A stretch of DNA of 64,000 bases from Acidovorax radicis N35 (GTDB taxonomy: Bacteria; Pseudomonadota; Gammaproteobacteria; Burkholderiales; Burkholderiaceae_C): assembly GCF_000204195.1 (NCBI RefSeq), contig NZ_AFBG01000018.1:496001-560000 (forward strand). Reading direction: 5' to 3'. Shown here one piece after another: positions 53,557 through 62,658 of this stretch. Made by a program: the position numbers and the translations under genes. Below the pieces are notes generated by a model. That model was not told the origin of the DNA, ran no database searches, and worked only from the letters and a program-made list of their open reading frames with translations. Numbering within the stretch: position 1 is the stretch's first letter; every line of letters begins with the position of its first letter.

Positions 53557-56500
53557 ATGCCTTCCTGGCTGGTGGGAACCTGGAGTACGTTGTCTGCGCG
53601 TATCCGCTGGCTGGTCCTGGTGGCGACGCTGCCTGCTGTGCTGCTCGCGGTCTACCAGGCGCGGGCGCACCGCATGGACGCCATTGCCGCTGCCGAAAAT
53701 CAAGCCTTGAGCACGTTGCGGGCCGTGGCAGCCAGCCAGCAGCGCCTGATACAGAGCACGCGCGATTTCCTGCAAAAACTCGCCGCCATGCCCCAGGTGC
53801 ACCGGCCGGGTGACCCGGATTGCGGAAAGTACCTGGCCGAGGTGCTCTCGCTCAACGCCACTTACGTGAACATCGGCGTGCCGCAGGCCAATGGGGAACT
53901 GCTGTGCAATGCGCGGCCGCTGAAGGCCCCCGTGAACGTGGCGAACCGGCCTTATTTTCAGCATGCCATCACCGCCCGGGAGTTTTCGGTCGGGGCTTTT
54001 CAGATCGACCGGGCTGCCCAGGTGGCCAGCGTCAATTTCGCGGTCCCGGTCATTCCACCGGGTGGCCAGGAGGTGGTGGGTGCCGCAGTGGCCGTGGTGT
54101 CGCTCGAGTGGTGGAGCCTGCGGCTCGCAGACCTGAGCCTGCCCCCAGGCGCCGTGGCGCGTGTGACGGACCCCGATGGGCGCGTGGTGGCGCGTTTTCC
54201 GCCCGATGCGGGTGAGCTGGGAACCCAGTTGGCCGATGCCGATTTCAGCGCCGCGCTGCAACGCTCTGCCGAAGGGGTTTTGCAGCGCAGCAATGCCGCA
54301 GGCTCGCACCAGCTGATGGTGTTCCAGCCCCTGATCGAGTCGGGGGGGAAAACGGTGGCCACCATGAGCCTGACCGTGCCCTTGGACCAGCTCTACGCCA
54401 CCGCCAACCGCAACATGTGGACCGAGGTGGCTTTTTTGCTGGCGGGCCTTGCGCTGTCCTTCCTGTTGGCCCAGCAGGGTGTGCGGCGTGGGGTGATGAA
54501 GCCGTTGCGGCGCCTGTTGGCTGCTACGGACGAACTGGCCCAGGGCCACTATGCGCCCCAGGCCCCGGCCACCGGCCTGGCAGAGCTGACCGAGCTGGGC
54601 CGGCGTTTTGACCGCATGGCGCTCACCCGCCAAAGTGCCGAGGCACAGTTGCGCGAAAGCGAGGAAAACCTGGCCATCACCCTGCATTCCATTGGCGACG
54701 GGGTGGTGGCCACGGATGCGCAGGGCTTCGTCACGCGCATGAATGCGGTGGCCGAGCGCCTGACGGGCTGGCCGTTGCCCGAAGCGCGTGGCAAGCCGCT
54801 GACCGACGTGTTTCGCATCGTCAATGCCAGCACGCGGGCACCCGTGGTCGACCCGGTGCGGATGGTGGTGGCCAAGGGCGAGGTGGTGGGGCTGAGCAAC
54901 CACACCACCTTGCTCGCACGGGACGGGGCGGAGTACCAGATCGCCGACAGTGCGGCGCCCATTCGCAACGCACAAGGACAGATCGTGGGTGTTGTGCTGG
55001 TGTTCAGCGATGTATCGGAGTCGTACCGGGTGCGCAAGCAGCTGGAGGACAACGAAGCGCGCTTTCGCACCCTGACCGTCCTGTCGTCTGACTGGTACTG
55101 GGAGCAGGATGCCCAGTTCCGCCTGACCCATGTGGACGGTAGCGACAAGGACCGCTTGCTGCAGGAGGCGGCGGTGCACATGGGCAAGACGCGTTGGGAG
55201 CTGGCGGCGCCTGGGGTGAGCGAAGCGCGCTGGAAAGAGCACCGCGAACTGCTCGAGCGCCACCAGGAGTTCCGCGATTTCGAGTTTCAGCGCAAGGACC
55301 TTTCCGGCCGGCTTCACTGGTTGTCGGTGAGCGGCACGCCGATCTTTGACCTGAGCGGCACTTTCTGCGGTTACCGGGGTGTGGGCAAAGACATCACGGC
55401 GCGCAAGCGCGACGAAAACGAATTGCGCATTGCCGCGATTGCCTTCGAGTCGCAGGAAGGCATGGTTGTGACCGACCGCGAAACCGTCATCTTGCGCACC
55501 AATCGGGCGTTCGCCAAGATCACAGGCTACAGCGCCGAAGAAGCGGTGGGCAAGCGCTCCAGCCTGCTCGCCTCCGGCCACCATGACAAGGTTTTTTTCG
55601 ATGCCATGTGGGACAGCCTCGCAAGCACCGGTGAATGGAAGGGTGAGATATGGAACCGCTGCAGAAGTGGCGAGGTCAACCTGCACTTCATGAGCATTAC
55701 CGCCGTCACCGATGGCGGAGGCGAAGTCACGCACTATGTTGGTACGCTGAGTGATATCACCCAAAGCGCCCAGGCTGCGCGCGAGATCGAGCACCTGGCC
55801 TTCTACGACCCGCTGACGCACCTGCCCAACCGCCGCCTGATGCTGGACCGCCTGCAGCAGGCGTTTGCCACCAGCGCGCGCACCGGTCTGCACGGTGCGC
55901 TGTTGTGCCTGGACCTGGACCATTTCAAGACCTTGAACGACACACTGGGCCACGACATGGGCGACGTGCTGCTGCAGCAGGTTGCGCAGCGGTTGGCGGG
56001 TTGCGTGCGCGAAGGCGATACCGTGGCCCGCCTGGGGGGGGATGAGTTTCTGGTGCTGCTGGAAGATCTGGATGAACTTGCCACCGATGCCGCAGAGCAG
56101 ACCCAGAATGTGTCCGAGAAGATACTGGCCGCGTTGAACCAGCCCTATCAGCTGGCGTTGCACCATGTGCACAGCACAACCAGCGTGGGGGCGGTGCTGT
56201 TCAGCGGCCAGAGCCAGACGGTGGAAGACGTTGTCAAGCATGCCGACCTGGCCATGTATGCCGCCAAGACAGCCGGGCGCAATGCGATCCGCTTTTTTGA
56301 CCCCATGATGCAGGCCGCCATCTCGGCCCGCGCGGCATTGGAGAACGACCTGCGCACGGCGCTGGCGGACGGGCAATTTCTGCTGCACTACCAGATCCAG
56401 GTGGGATGTGGTGCACGCACCGTGGGAGCCGAGGCACTCATCCGCTGGAGGCACCCGCAGCGTGGCATGGTGTCGCCTTGTGAATTCATTCCGCTGGCCG

Positions 56501-57105
56501 AAGAGACGGGGCTGATCCTGCCCATTGGCCTGTGGGTCCTGCAAACTGCCTGTGCCCAGTTGCGCCGTTGGCAGGGCAACCCCGACATGGAGCAGCTGCA
56601 GTTGTCCGTGAATGTGAGCGCGCGGCAGTTCCGCCAGCCCGACTTCATGGAACAGGTCCGCACCGTGTTGCTGCAAACCGGCGCACGGCCCGACCGCTTG
56701 AAGCTGGAGCTGACGGAAAGCCTGGCGCTGGACAACGTGGATGACACCATTGCCAAGATGAGCGCACTGCGTGCACTGGGCCTGAGTTTTTCGCTGGATG
56801 ACTTTGGGACGGGTCAGTCATCGCTGTCCTACCTCACGCGCCTGCCGCTGGACCAGCTCAAGATTGACCAGAGCTTTGTGCGCAACATTGGCATTCAGCA
56901 CACCGATGCGCTGATCGTGCAGACCATCATCGGCATGGCGCAGAGCCTGGGGATCGACGTGATCGCCGAAGGCGTAGAGACCGACGCGCAGCGGGCGTTT
57001 CTGGAGCGGCACGGTTGCATGCTCTGGCAAGGTTATCTGTTCAGCCGGCCCGTGCCGATCGAGGAACTGGAGCAGTACCTGCTGGCAAGGGCAACATCGG
57101 CCTGA
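53557..57105 (+). CDS. Multidomain sensor GGDEF-EAL protein (c-di-GMP synthesis/breakdown)
   Basis: A 1182-residue protein. N-terminal membrane helix (IRWLVLVATLPAVLLAVYQA), a periplasmic dCache-like domain of about 250 residues, a second helix (MWTEVAFLLAGLALSFLLA), HAMP, three PAS/PAC units, then GGDEF and EAL domains. The GGDEF motif is intact (827-831) with an RxxD inhibitory site (REGD) five residues before it. The EAL motif is intact (959-961), with ELTES, DDFGTGQSSL and EGVET. Both activities are therefore possible. Start 53557 (MPSWLVGTWS); the upstream frame is unlikely to be translated. Confidence 0.92.
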   Translation: MPSWLVGTWSTLSARIRWLVLVATLPAVLLAVYQARAHRMDAIAAAENQALSTLRAVAASQQRLIQSTRDFLQKLAAMPQVHRPGDPDCGKYLAEVLSLNATYVNIGVPQANGELLCNARPLKAPVNVANRPYFQHAITAREFSVGAFQIDRAAQVASVNFAVPVIPPGGQEVVGAAVAVVSLEWWSLRLADLSLPPGAVARVTDPDGRVVARFPPDAGELGTQLADADFSAALQRSAEGVLQRSNAAGSHQLMVFQPLIESGGKTVATMSLTVPLDQLYATANRNMWTEVAFLLAGLALSFLLAQQGVRRGVMKPLRRLLAATDELAQGHYAPQAPATGLAELTELGRRFDRMALTRQSAEAQLRESEENLAITLHSIGDGVVATDAQGFVTRMNAVAERLTGWPLPEARGKPLTDVFRIVNASTRAPVVDPVRMVVAKGEVVGLSNHTTLLARDGAEYQIADSAAPIRNAQGQIVGVVLVFSDVSESYRVRKQLEDNEARFRTLTVLSSDWYWEQDAQFRLTHVDGSDKDRLLQEAAVHMGKTRWELAAPGVSEARWKEHRELLERHQEFRDFEFQRKDLSGRLHWLSVSGTPIFDLSGTFCGYRGVGKDITARKRDENELRIAAIAFESQEGMVVTDRETVILRTNRAFAKITGYSAEEAVGKRSSLLASGHHDKVFFDAMWDSLASTGEWKGEIWNRCRSGEVNLHFMSITAVTDGGGEVTHYVGTLSDITQSAQAAREIEHLAFYDPLTHLPNRRLMLDRLQQAFATSARTGLHGALLCLDLDHFKTLNDTLGHDMGDVLLQQVAQRLAGCVREGDTVARLGGDEFLVLLEDLDELATDAAEQTQNVSEKILAALNQPYQLALHHVHSTTSVGAVLFSGQSQTVEDVVKHADLAMYAAKTAGRNAIRFFDPMMQAAISARAALENDLRTALADGQFLLHYQIQVGCGARTVGAEALIRWRHPQRGMVSPCEFIPLAEETGLILPIGLWVLQTACAQLRRWQGNPDMEQLQLSVNVSARQFRQPDFMEQVRTVLLQTGARPDRLKLELTESLALDNVDDTIAKMSALRALGLSFSLDDFGTGQSSLSYLTRLPLDQLKIDQSFVRNIGIQHTDALIVQTIIGMAQSLGIDVIAEGVETDAQRAFLERHGCMLWQGYLFSRPVPIEELEQYLLARATSA

Positions 57106-57134
57106 GGTCAGCACTGGGGTCGGTTGACTCCGGC

Positions 57135-57794
57135 TCACACCGCCATGTAGCGCCCGGGCCGGTGGTTCATCGCCAGGACCAGGTTGAGCGCCACGGCCCC
57201 GGCGATGGACCAGGCAACGCGCAAGGGTTCCACCGTCCACAGCGCCAGCAGCACGATGCAGCAGTCCACCGCCATCTGGACCTTGCCCGCGCGCCATCCG
57301 TACCGGTCTTGCAGGTAGAGCGCTGCAATTCCCACGCCGCCCAGACTGCAGCGATGGCGGAATAACACCAGAAACCCCGTGCCCGTGATCAGACCCCCAG
57401 CGATGGCTGCATACAAGGGTTGCAATTGCGCAAACTGCACAAACTGCGACTGCAGTTCGGTCAGCAGCGACAAAAGCAGCACGGCAAGAAAGGTCTTCAC
57501 CGTGAATGCCCGTCCCAGCTTGCGCAAGGCCAGCCAGTAGAAAGGCAGGTTTAACACAAAGAAAATCTTGCCAAAGCCGATGCCGGTGGCGTAGTGCAGC
57601 AGGAAAGCCAGGCCTGCCGTCCCGCCGGTCAGCAGACCTGCGCTGGTGAAAAAAGCCACACCCACGGAAATCAGCAGTACACCTGTGAAGATGGCCACCG
57701 CGTCTTCTGTGTGCGTGTGTGGAATGGCCACAGGGGCTGCGCCAAGCGCGGGGTTTGGGGCAGCGGGGGCGGAAATGGCGGGCGGGGTGGACAT
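57135..57794 (-). CDS. YitT-family membrane protein
   Basis: A 219-residue protein with five hydrophobic segments. The conserved YitT-family motif GLLTGGTAGLAFLLHYATG lies near residue 53 and FRHRCSLGGVGIAALYLQDR near residue 147. There is no assigned transport function in this family. The first 30 residues are a proline/alanine-rich cytoplasmic extension. The start at 57794 is the ATG that precedes this extension; the open frame continues upstream without similarity. It is convergent with the GGDEF-EAL gene. Confidence 0.83.
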   Translation of the reverse strand: MSTPPAISAPAAPNPALGAAPVAIPHTHTEDAVAIFTGVLLISVGVAFFTSAGLLTGGTAGLAFLLHYATGIGFGKIFFVLNLPFYWLALRKLGRAFTVKTFLAVLLLSLLTELQSQFVQFAQLQPLYAAIAGGLITGTGFLVLFRHRCSLGGVGIAALYLQDRYGWRAGKVQMAVDCCIVLLALWTVEPLRVAWSIAGAVALNLVLAMNHRPGRYMAV

Positions 57795-58103
57795 GGTGAC
57801 AACAGGCGGGCAGGGCGATGGCGCATGCGCCAAGGAGGAAGCGCGAAGTCCATTGAACCATGCAAACTCCGTGCCGGACTTGTCCGCCGTCAAGAAGGCG
57901 AGGAATCCGCAGGGCGTTCTCCCCAAGGGCAACCCCCCGAAATGCCCTTTGTCGGTGGTGCCTTTCACTAGCTGGAGATGTAACACCTGCAACGCAGGGC
58001 GCCGTGGGGCGGAGTCGGCGGCGTTCCTGCGAAAATAGTCGGTTTTGCCCATTGCGGGGAGCTGCTCCCTGAAACCTGTGCCTGCCTCAAGGACGCAGCT
58101 GCA
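57795..58103. other. Divergent intergenic region
   Basis: Between the YitT-family gene (minus) and the four-gene motor-like operon (plus). It presumably carries both promoters. I see no strong hexamer pair and no gene. Confidence 0.4.
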
Positions 58104-58955
58104 ATGGGATGGCCCAGACCGATGTACCAGCACCACCGACTCAACAGCTCCAGACTTGTTCTCCTGCTCCAGCAATGGGCGCAGGCGCACAGCGGGCCGG
58201 TGCGCCTGGATGTGGCGGAGCAGCTGAGCCAATGGCTGAGCACGGTGGATGCGGTCAAGCTCAGCCGGGCGCTGCACGCCCTGGAGGCCAGCCAAATCCC
58301 GTCCGCATCGGTGGGGCTCGGCGCAGGGGCGGTCGATGTCCGCGCCCTGCAAGCCAGCCTTCAGACCGCCAGGGCCGACTTGACGGACCTGGTCACGGCC
58401 AAGGCAGCGCCCACCAAGCCCATGCGTGAGCGCGCCGACAACACCCCTGTCGACGCCCCGGACCCCGAGGCCGGTGCGGATTTCGCAGCCCACGCAGCGC
58501 GCTATCTGGCGCTGCAAAAGCAGATGGATACCCGGCTGGCTACCTTGCGCGCGCAGGTTCGGCAGACCTTGTCGGTGGGCCCAGAGGGGCTGCGCCGCCT
58601 TGCCATGCTGGACGCGGTGATGGAGCAGATGCTGGGTGTGCGCGAGCAAAGGCTGTGGGCGTCTCTGCCCGGCCATCTGGAGCGGCGGATGACCCATTTG
58701 CGCGCAGCCCACCAGCAGCAGCTGGCGGCTGCAGGGCGCGACGATGAGCCGCAGCGCTGGGCTTTGCCTGGCGGCTGGCTGTTTGCTTTCGAGCAGGACC
58801 TGCGTGCGCTGCTGCTGGCCGAGCTGCAGGTGCGTCTGGAGCCCCTTGCGGGTTTGCTGGAGGCGGCCCAAAGCCATGAACGCCATCCCAGCACCCCCCA
58901 CCGCCCCCCTAAAACCAACATGAGCCCGGAACAGGTAACAGGAATGATCGAATGA
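58104..58955 (+). CDS. DUF3348-family protein, first gene of motor-like operon
   Basis: A 283-residue, mainly helical soluble protein that I assign to DUF3348 (NSSRLVLLLQQWAQAHSGPV at the start, then AARYLALQKQMDTRLATLRA and RLAMLDAVMEQMLGVREQRL). There is no signal peptide or membrane segment. It overlaps the DUF802 gene by 4 bp (ATGA). Start 58104 has AAGGA 10 nt upstream; an ATG at 58122 is the alternative. From memory this family accompanies DUF802, OmpA and DUF2894 genes in Burkholderiales; no activity is known to me. Confidence 0.8.
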   Translation: MGWPRPMYQHHRLNSSRLVLLLQQWAQAHSGPVRLDVAEQLSQWLSTVDAVKLSRALHALEASQIPSASVGLGAGAVDVRALQASLQTARADLTDLVTAKAAPTKPMRERADNTPVDAPDPEAGADFAAHAARYLALQKQMDTRLATLRAQVRQTLSVGPEGLRRLAMLDAVMEQMLGVREQRLWASLPGHLERRMTHLRAAHQQQLAAAGRDDEPQRWALPGGWLFAFEQDLRALLLAELQVRLEPLAGLLEAAQSHERHPSTPHRPPKTNMSPEQVTGMIE

Positions 58956-61378
58956 ACAAGAATGTGATAGCCGCCATCTTTGCGGTGGGCTTGGCGGTGG
59001 TGGGCTGGGTGGGGTGGGGATTTGTCGGGTCCAGCCCCCTGGCGCTCGCCATGACGGCCGTGATCGCCGCCGTCTACGTGCTGGGGGCCTATGAACTGAT
59101 GCAGTTTCGGGCCGCGACTTCCTCACTGTCCACAGCGCTGGCTGGGCTGCCACAGCAGCCCCTGGAGAACCTGGGCGGCTGGCTGGAGCGCCTGCATCTG
59201 TCCCTGCGCAACCCGGTTCGCCAGCGGATCGATGGGGAGCGTGTGCCCCTGCCGGGGCCTGCGCTGGCGCCGTACCTGGTGGGGCTCCTGGTCATGCTGG
59301 GCATGCTCGGCACCTTTCTGGGCATGGTGGTGACCTTCAATGGCGCGGTGTTCGCGCTGGAGGCCTCGTCCAGCCTGGAGTCGATCAGGGCTGCGCTGGC
59401 GGCACCCATCAAGGGGTTGGGCCTGTCGTTTGGTACGTCGGTGGCGGGGGTGGCTTCGTCGGCCATGCTGGGGCTGATGTCGGCCCTGTGCCGCCGCGAG
59501 CGGCTGGTGGCATTGCGCATGCTTGATGCACGCATTGCCGGCGTGCTGCACCCGTTTTCGGCGGCCCACCGGCGCCAGGAAATGTTCGAGGCCTTGCAGG
59601 CCCAGGCGCAGGCCATGCCGCTGATTGCGGAGCGCCTGCAGGGGCTGATGGAGGGGCTGGAGCACCGCCATGCGCAGTTGAACGGCCAACTGCAAGATCA
59701 GCAGCAGGTGTTTCACCGCGAGGCGGCGGCGGCCTACACCCAGCTGGCCACCAGCGTGGGGGCATCCCTGCACGACAGCCTGGGCGCCAGCGCCCGCATG
59801 GCGGGTGAGACGATCCGCCCGGTGGTGGAACAGGCCATGGCAACGTTGGCGCAAGAGGCCGAGCGCACGCACCAGCAGCTGCGCGAGGCCACCGGCGCAC
59901 AGATACACGCACTCACGGCCCAATGGGAAGGCACAGCCCGCCAGGTGGCTGACACCTGGACGGAGGCCCTGCACCGCCATGCGCAGACGCAGGACCAGCA
60001 GGCGGTGCAGCTGGGCAGCGCGCTGCAGTCCATCACGCAGACGCTGGACCAGCGCACCACGGCGCTGATGGCCACGTTGCAAGAGACGGTGGCCCAATCG
60101 CAGGCGGCCCAGCTGGCAGCCGACCAGCAGCGCCTTGCAGGCTGGAGCCAGTCCATGGAAGGAATGGCCAGCACATTGGCGGAGCAATGGCGGCTTGCGG
60201 GTGAACAAACGGCGCAGCAGCAGCGCGGCGTCTGCCAGGCGCTGGAAGGCGCTGCCACCCAGCTCGACCAGTCACTGCAGACGGTGTCGCAGGCCTTCGA
60301 GCAGCGCACCACGGCGCTGCTGGCCTCCTTGCAGGAGACGGTGGAGAAATCACAGGCGGACGAGGCGACGGCTGACCAGCAGCGCCTTGCGGGCTGGACC
60401 CGGTCCATGGAGGGCATGGCGAGCACGCTCGCGCAGCAATGGCAGCGTGTGGGTGAACAAACGGTGCAGCAGCAGCGCGGCGTGTGCCAGGCGCTGGAGG
60501 GCGCTGCGGCGCAGCTCACCGAGCGCATGACCGAGCAGGTCCACCAGGCCCTGGGCGGTGCCGCCCGGTTGATGGACCAGTCGGACGCACTGTTGCACAC
60601 GCGCATCGAGGCCGAAGCCCAATGGGCGGAAACCCAGTCCCAGCGCATGGATGCGTTGGCGGGCGTGTGGCGCACGGAGTTGGTGGCACTGCGGGATGCA
60701 GAGGCGGCACGCGGTCAGGCTGCTGTAGAGCGGCTCGATGCGCTGCAGGCCGCCGTGGCCGGACACTTGGCCACGCTGGGGTCTGCGCTGGAAGCCCCGC
60801 TCACGCGATTGCTGCAGACGGCTTCGGATGTGCCGCAGGCCGCTGCCGAGGTGATCACCCAACTGCGCCAGGAGATGGCCCACCTGAGCGAACGCGACAA
60901 CGCGGCCCTGGCAGAACGCACGGCCATGATGGAACAGCTGGGTGTGCTGCTCCATTCGGTGAACGAAGCCGCCGGGCAGCAGCGTGCGGCCATTGAATCG
61001 CTGGTGGGGTCTGCGGCCTCGGTGCTGGAGCAGGCCGGGCAGGAGTTTTCCCAGGCGCTTGGCGCGCAGGCGGGCAAGGTGGATGAAGTTTCGGCGCACG
61101 TGGCAGCCAGCGCGGTGGAGCTGTCCAGCCTGGGTGAATCCTTTGGACACGGCGTGGGGCTGTTCACGGCCAGCAACGAGAAGCTGATGGACAGCCTGCA
61201 GCGCATCGAAGGTGCCATTGGCCAGTCGATGAGCCGCAGCGATGAGCAGCTTGCCTACTACGTGGCGCAGGCCCGTGAGGTGATCGACCTGAGCATTGCC
61301 TCGCAGCAGGGCATCGTGGAAGACCTGCGCCGCCTCAATGGGCAAATGGCCGCTGCGGTGCAGGGGGTTGCTGCGTGA
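58952..61378 (+). CDS. DUF802-family MotA/ZorA-like membrane protein with long coiled-coil tail
   Basis: An 808-residue protein. Four hydrophobic segments lie at about residues 5-24, 28-48, 108-128 and 157-179. The last pair (PYLVGLLVMLGMLGTFLGMV, then PIKGLGLSFGTSVAGVASSA) resembles the pore helices of MotA/TolQ/ExbB and especially ZorA. The remaining 625 residues are a glutamine/alanine-rich coiled coil facing the cytoplasm, with a recent 84-residue tandem duplication (365-448 and 449-532). Predicted role: stator-like channel ring of an ion-driven motor with the OmpA-like partner. It overlaps both neighbours. Confidence 0.82.
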   Translation: MNKNVIAAIFAVGLAVVGWVGWGFVGSSPLALAMTAVIAAVYVLGAYELMQFRAATSSLSTALAGLPQQPLENLGGWLERLHLSLRNPVRQRIDGERVPLPGPALAPYLVGLLVMLGMLGTFLGMVVTFNGAVFALEASSSLESIRAALAAPIKGLGLSFGTSVAGVASSAMLGLMSALCRRERLVALRMLDARIAGVLHPFSAAHRRQEMFEALQAQAQAMPLIAERLQGLMEGLEHRHAQLNGQLQDQQQVFHREAAAAYTQLATSVGASLHDSLGASARMAGETIRPVVEQAMATLAQEAERTHQQLREATGAQIHALTAQWEGTARQVADTWTEALHRHAQTQDQQAVQLGSALQSITQTLDQRTTALMATLQETVAQSQAAQLAADQQRLAGWSQSMEGMASTLAEQWRLAGEQTAQQQRGVCQALEGAATQLDQSLQTVSQAFEQRTTALLASLQETVEKSQADEATADQQRLAGWTRSMEGMASTLAQQWQRVGEQTVQQQRGVCQALEGAAAQLTERMTEQVHQALGGAARLMDQSDALLHTRIEAEAQWAETQSQRMDALAGVWRTELVALRDAEAARGQAAVERLDALQAAVAGHLATLGSALEAPLTRLLQTASDVPQAAAEVITQLRQEMAHLSERDNAALAERTAMMEQLGVLLHSVNEAAGQQRAAIESLVGSAASVLEQAGQEFSQALGAQAGKVDEVSAHVAASAVELSSLGESFGHGVGLFTASNEKLMDSLQRIEGAIGQSMSRSDEQLAYYVAQAREVIDLSIASQQGIVEDLRRLNGQMAAAVQGVAA
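60044..60547 (+). repeat. 252-bp tandem duplication within the DUF802 gene
   Basis: Two direct copies (60044-60295 and 60296-60547) encode 84 residues each; shared stretches include QRTTAL, LQETV, DQQRLAGW, SMEGMASTLA and QQQRGVCQALEGAA. DNA similarity is high at the same positions, which suggests a fairly recent duplication. Confidence 0.85.
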
Positions 61379-62034
61379 CCGGCTTGGACGACACGCTGGA
61401 CGATGCGACCGAGCAAACGGCCCCGGTGTGGGCTGTGTTTGGCGACCTCATGGCGGGCCTGCTGGGCGCGTTTGTACTGATTCTGGTGGGCGTGCTGGTG
61501 GTGCAGATCGACCTGGTTGCCAGCCTCAAGCAGGAAGTGGAAAAGCGGCAGATGGAAGAAAAGCGCCGGATGGCGCTGGAAAAAGCGCTGGCGATTCCGC
61601 TGGCCAGTGGCCGCGTCACGGTCAATGAAGGCCGCATTGGCATCAGCGGCAGCGTGCTGTTTGCGGCAGGCTCTGCCGAGTTGCGCCCTGAAGGCCGGCA
61701 ACTGCTCCAAAGCCTGGTGCAGCCGCTGCAGGTGTACCTGCGCGAACGCGATGAAATGCTGATGGTGAGTGGCTTTACCGACAACACCACGCTGTTGCAA
61801 GGGCGTCACCAGCGTTTTGCCGACAACCTGGAACTGTCGGCCCAGCGCGCGTTGACCGTCACGCGCGCCCTGATCGAAGAGGACATGCCCTCGTCCCAGG
61901 TGTTTGCAGCGGCCTTTGGTGCTGAGCAGCCGGTGGCGGACAACGCCGACGAAAAGGGGCGGGCACAGAACCGCCGTGTGGAGATGGCCCCTGTACCCCG
62001 CGCTGCGCAAGCCAAGCCCGTCCGCAATGAGTGA
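61375..62034 (+). CDS. OmpA/MotB-like protein, partner of the DUF802 channel
   Basis: A 219-residue protein starting at GTG that overlaps the DUF802 stop (GTGA). One N-terminal membrane helix (VFGDLMAGLLGAFVLILVGV) begins with Asp24, in the position of the ion-binding aspartate of MotB/ZorB. A short charged stalk follows, then an OmpA_C peptidoglycan-binding domain (VSGFTDNTTLLQGRH, NLELSAQRALTVTRAL, GRAQNRRVEM). With DUF802 it would form a wall-anchored, ion-driven unit. Length is typical of MotB-like proteins with a minimal linker. Confidence 0.87.
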   Translation: MTGLDDTLDDATEQTAPVWAVFGDLMAGLLGAFVLILVGVLVVQIDLVASLKQEVEKRQMEEKRRMALEKALAIPLASGRVTVNEGRIGISGSVLFAAGSAELRPEGRQLLQSLVQPLQVYLRERDEMLMVSGFTDNTTLLQGRHQRFADNLELSAQRALTVTRALIEEDMPSSQVFAAAFGAEQPVADNADEKGRAQNRRVEMAPVPRAAQAKPVRNE

Positions 62035-62620
62035 GCCAACCCTGGAGTCCCTGCGGGCAGAAGGCGCGCAGCACCACGACCCGGTGCGCTTTCGGTACCT
62101 GGAGGTGCTGGCCACACGCCTGCCTGCGCAGCCAGAGGCTGTCCAGCAGGTGCTGGCAGGCAGATTGCAAACCGCCATGCGGGACTACGCCGGGCGTGCC
62201 CGGCCAGCTGCCCCCCGGCCACTGGCTGGTGCGGTGGTGGCCGGGACGCCATCCCCTCTGGCGCAGCTGAACCGCGATCTGAGTGCCCGCGCCCAGGCCG
62301 ATGCAGACAGCGTACTGGTGGGTGGTGGCGCCAGCTTGTCGGACATGAAGAGCGTGCGCCGCTTCAGTGAAGTCTGGTCCAAAATTTCTGCAGAACAGCA
62401 GGTGGCCCAGGCCTTCACGCGTGGACCTGAAAACGCAGGGCCGCTGAATGCGCACCGGCTCATGCTGCGCTCCCTGGCCCTGATGCGGACCCTGTCACCC
62501 GACTACTTGCGGCATTTTTTGTCGCAGATGGACAGCCTGTTGTGGCTGGAGCAGGCCGCCGCGAAGCCAGCCAGGGCACCTCTCAAGCCGGGTCGCGCGG
62601 GTCGCTCCTCCAAACTCTGA
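62027..62620 (+). CDS. DUF2894-family protein, last gene of motor-like operon
   Basis: A 197-residue soluble protein assigned to DUF2894 (MSEPTLESLRAEGAQHHDPV opens it; FRYLEVLATRLPAQPEAVQQ follows). The C-terminal half has the conserved stretch SVRRFSEVWSKISAEQQVAQ and AHRLMLRSLALMRTLSPDYL. Its start lies 8 bp inside the OmpA-like gene, so the four genes are tightly coupled. There is no export signal. Function unknown; the family appears restricted to this gene cluster as far as I recall. Confidence 0.8.
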   Translation: MSEPTLESLRAEGAQHHDPVRFRYLEVLATRLPAQPEAVQQVLAGRLQTAMRDYAGRARPAAPRPLAGAVVAGTPSPLAQLNRDLSARAQADADSVLVGGGASLSDMKSVRRFSEVWSKISAEQQVAQAFTRGPENAGPLNAHRLMLRSLALMRTLSPDYLRHFLSQMDSLLWLEQAAAKPARAPLKPGRAGRSSKL

Positions 62621-62658
62621 GTGCACAGGCTGCGACCGGGGTACGCGGCGCGCAGTTT

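Noticed and set aside
53329..56676. Very long open frame (over 1100 codons) on the minus strand
   Set aside because: It is antisense to the GGDEF-EAL gene; high GC keeps the opposite frame open. The translation is rich in His/Gln/Arg with no domain.
58104..62620. Classical Zorya defence system
   Set aside because: The channel and OmpA-like parts fit, but no ZorC/ZorD/ZorE-like nuclease or helicase is present; DUF3348 and DUF2894 are different proteins.
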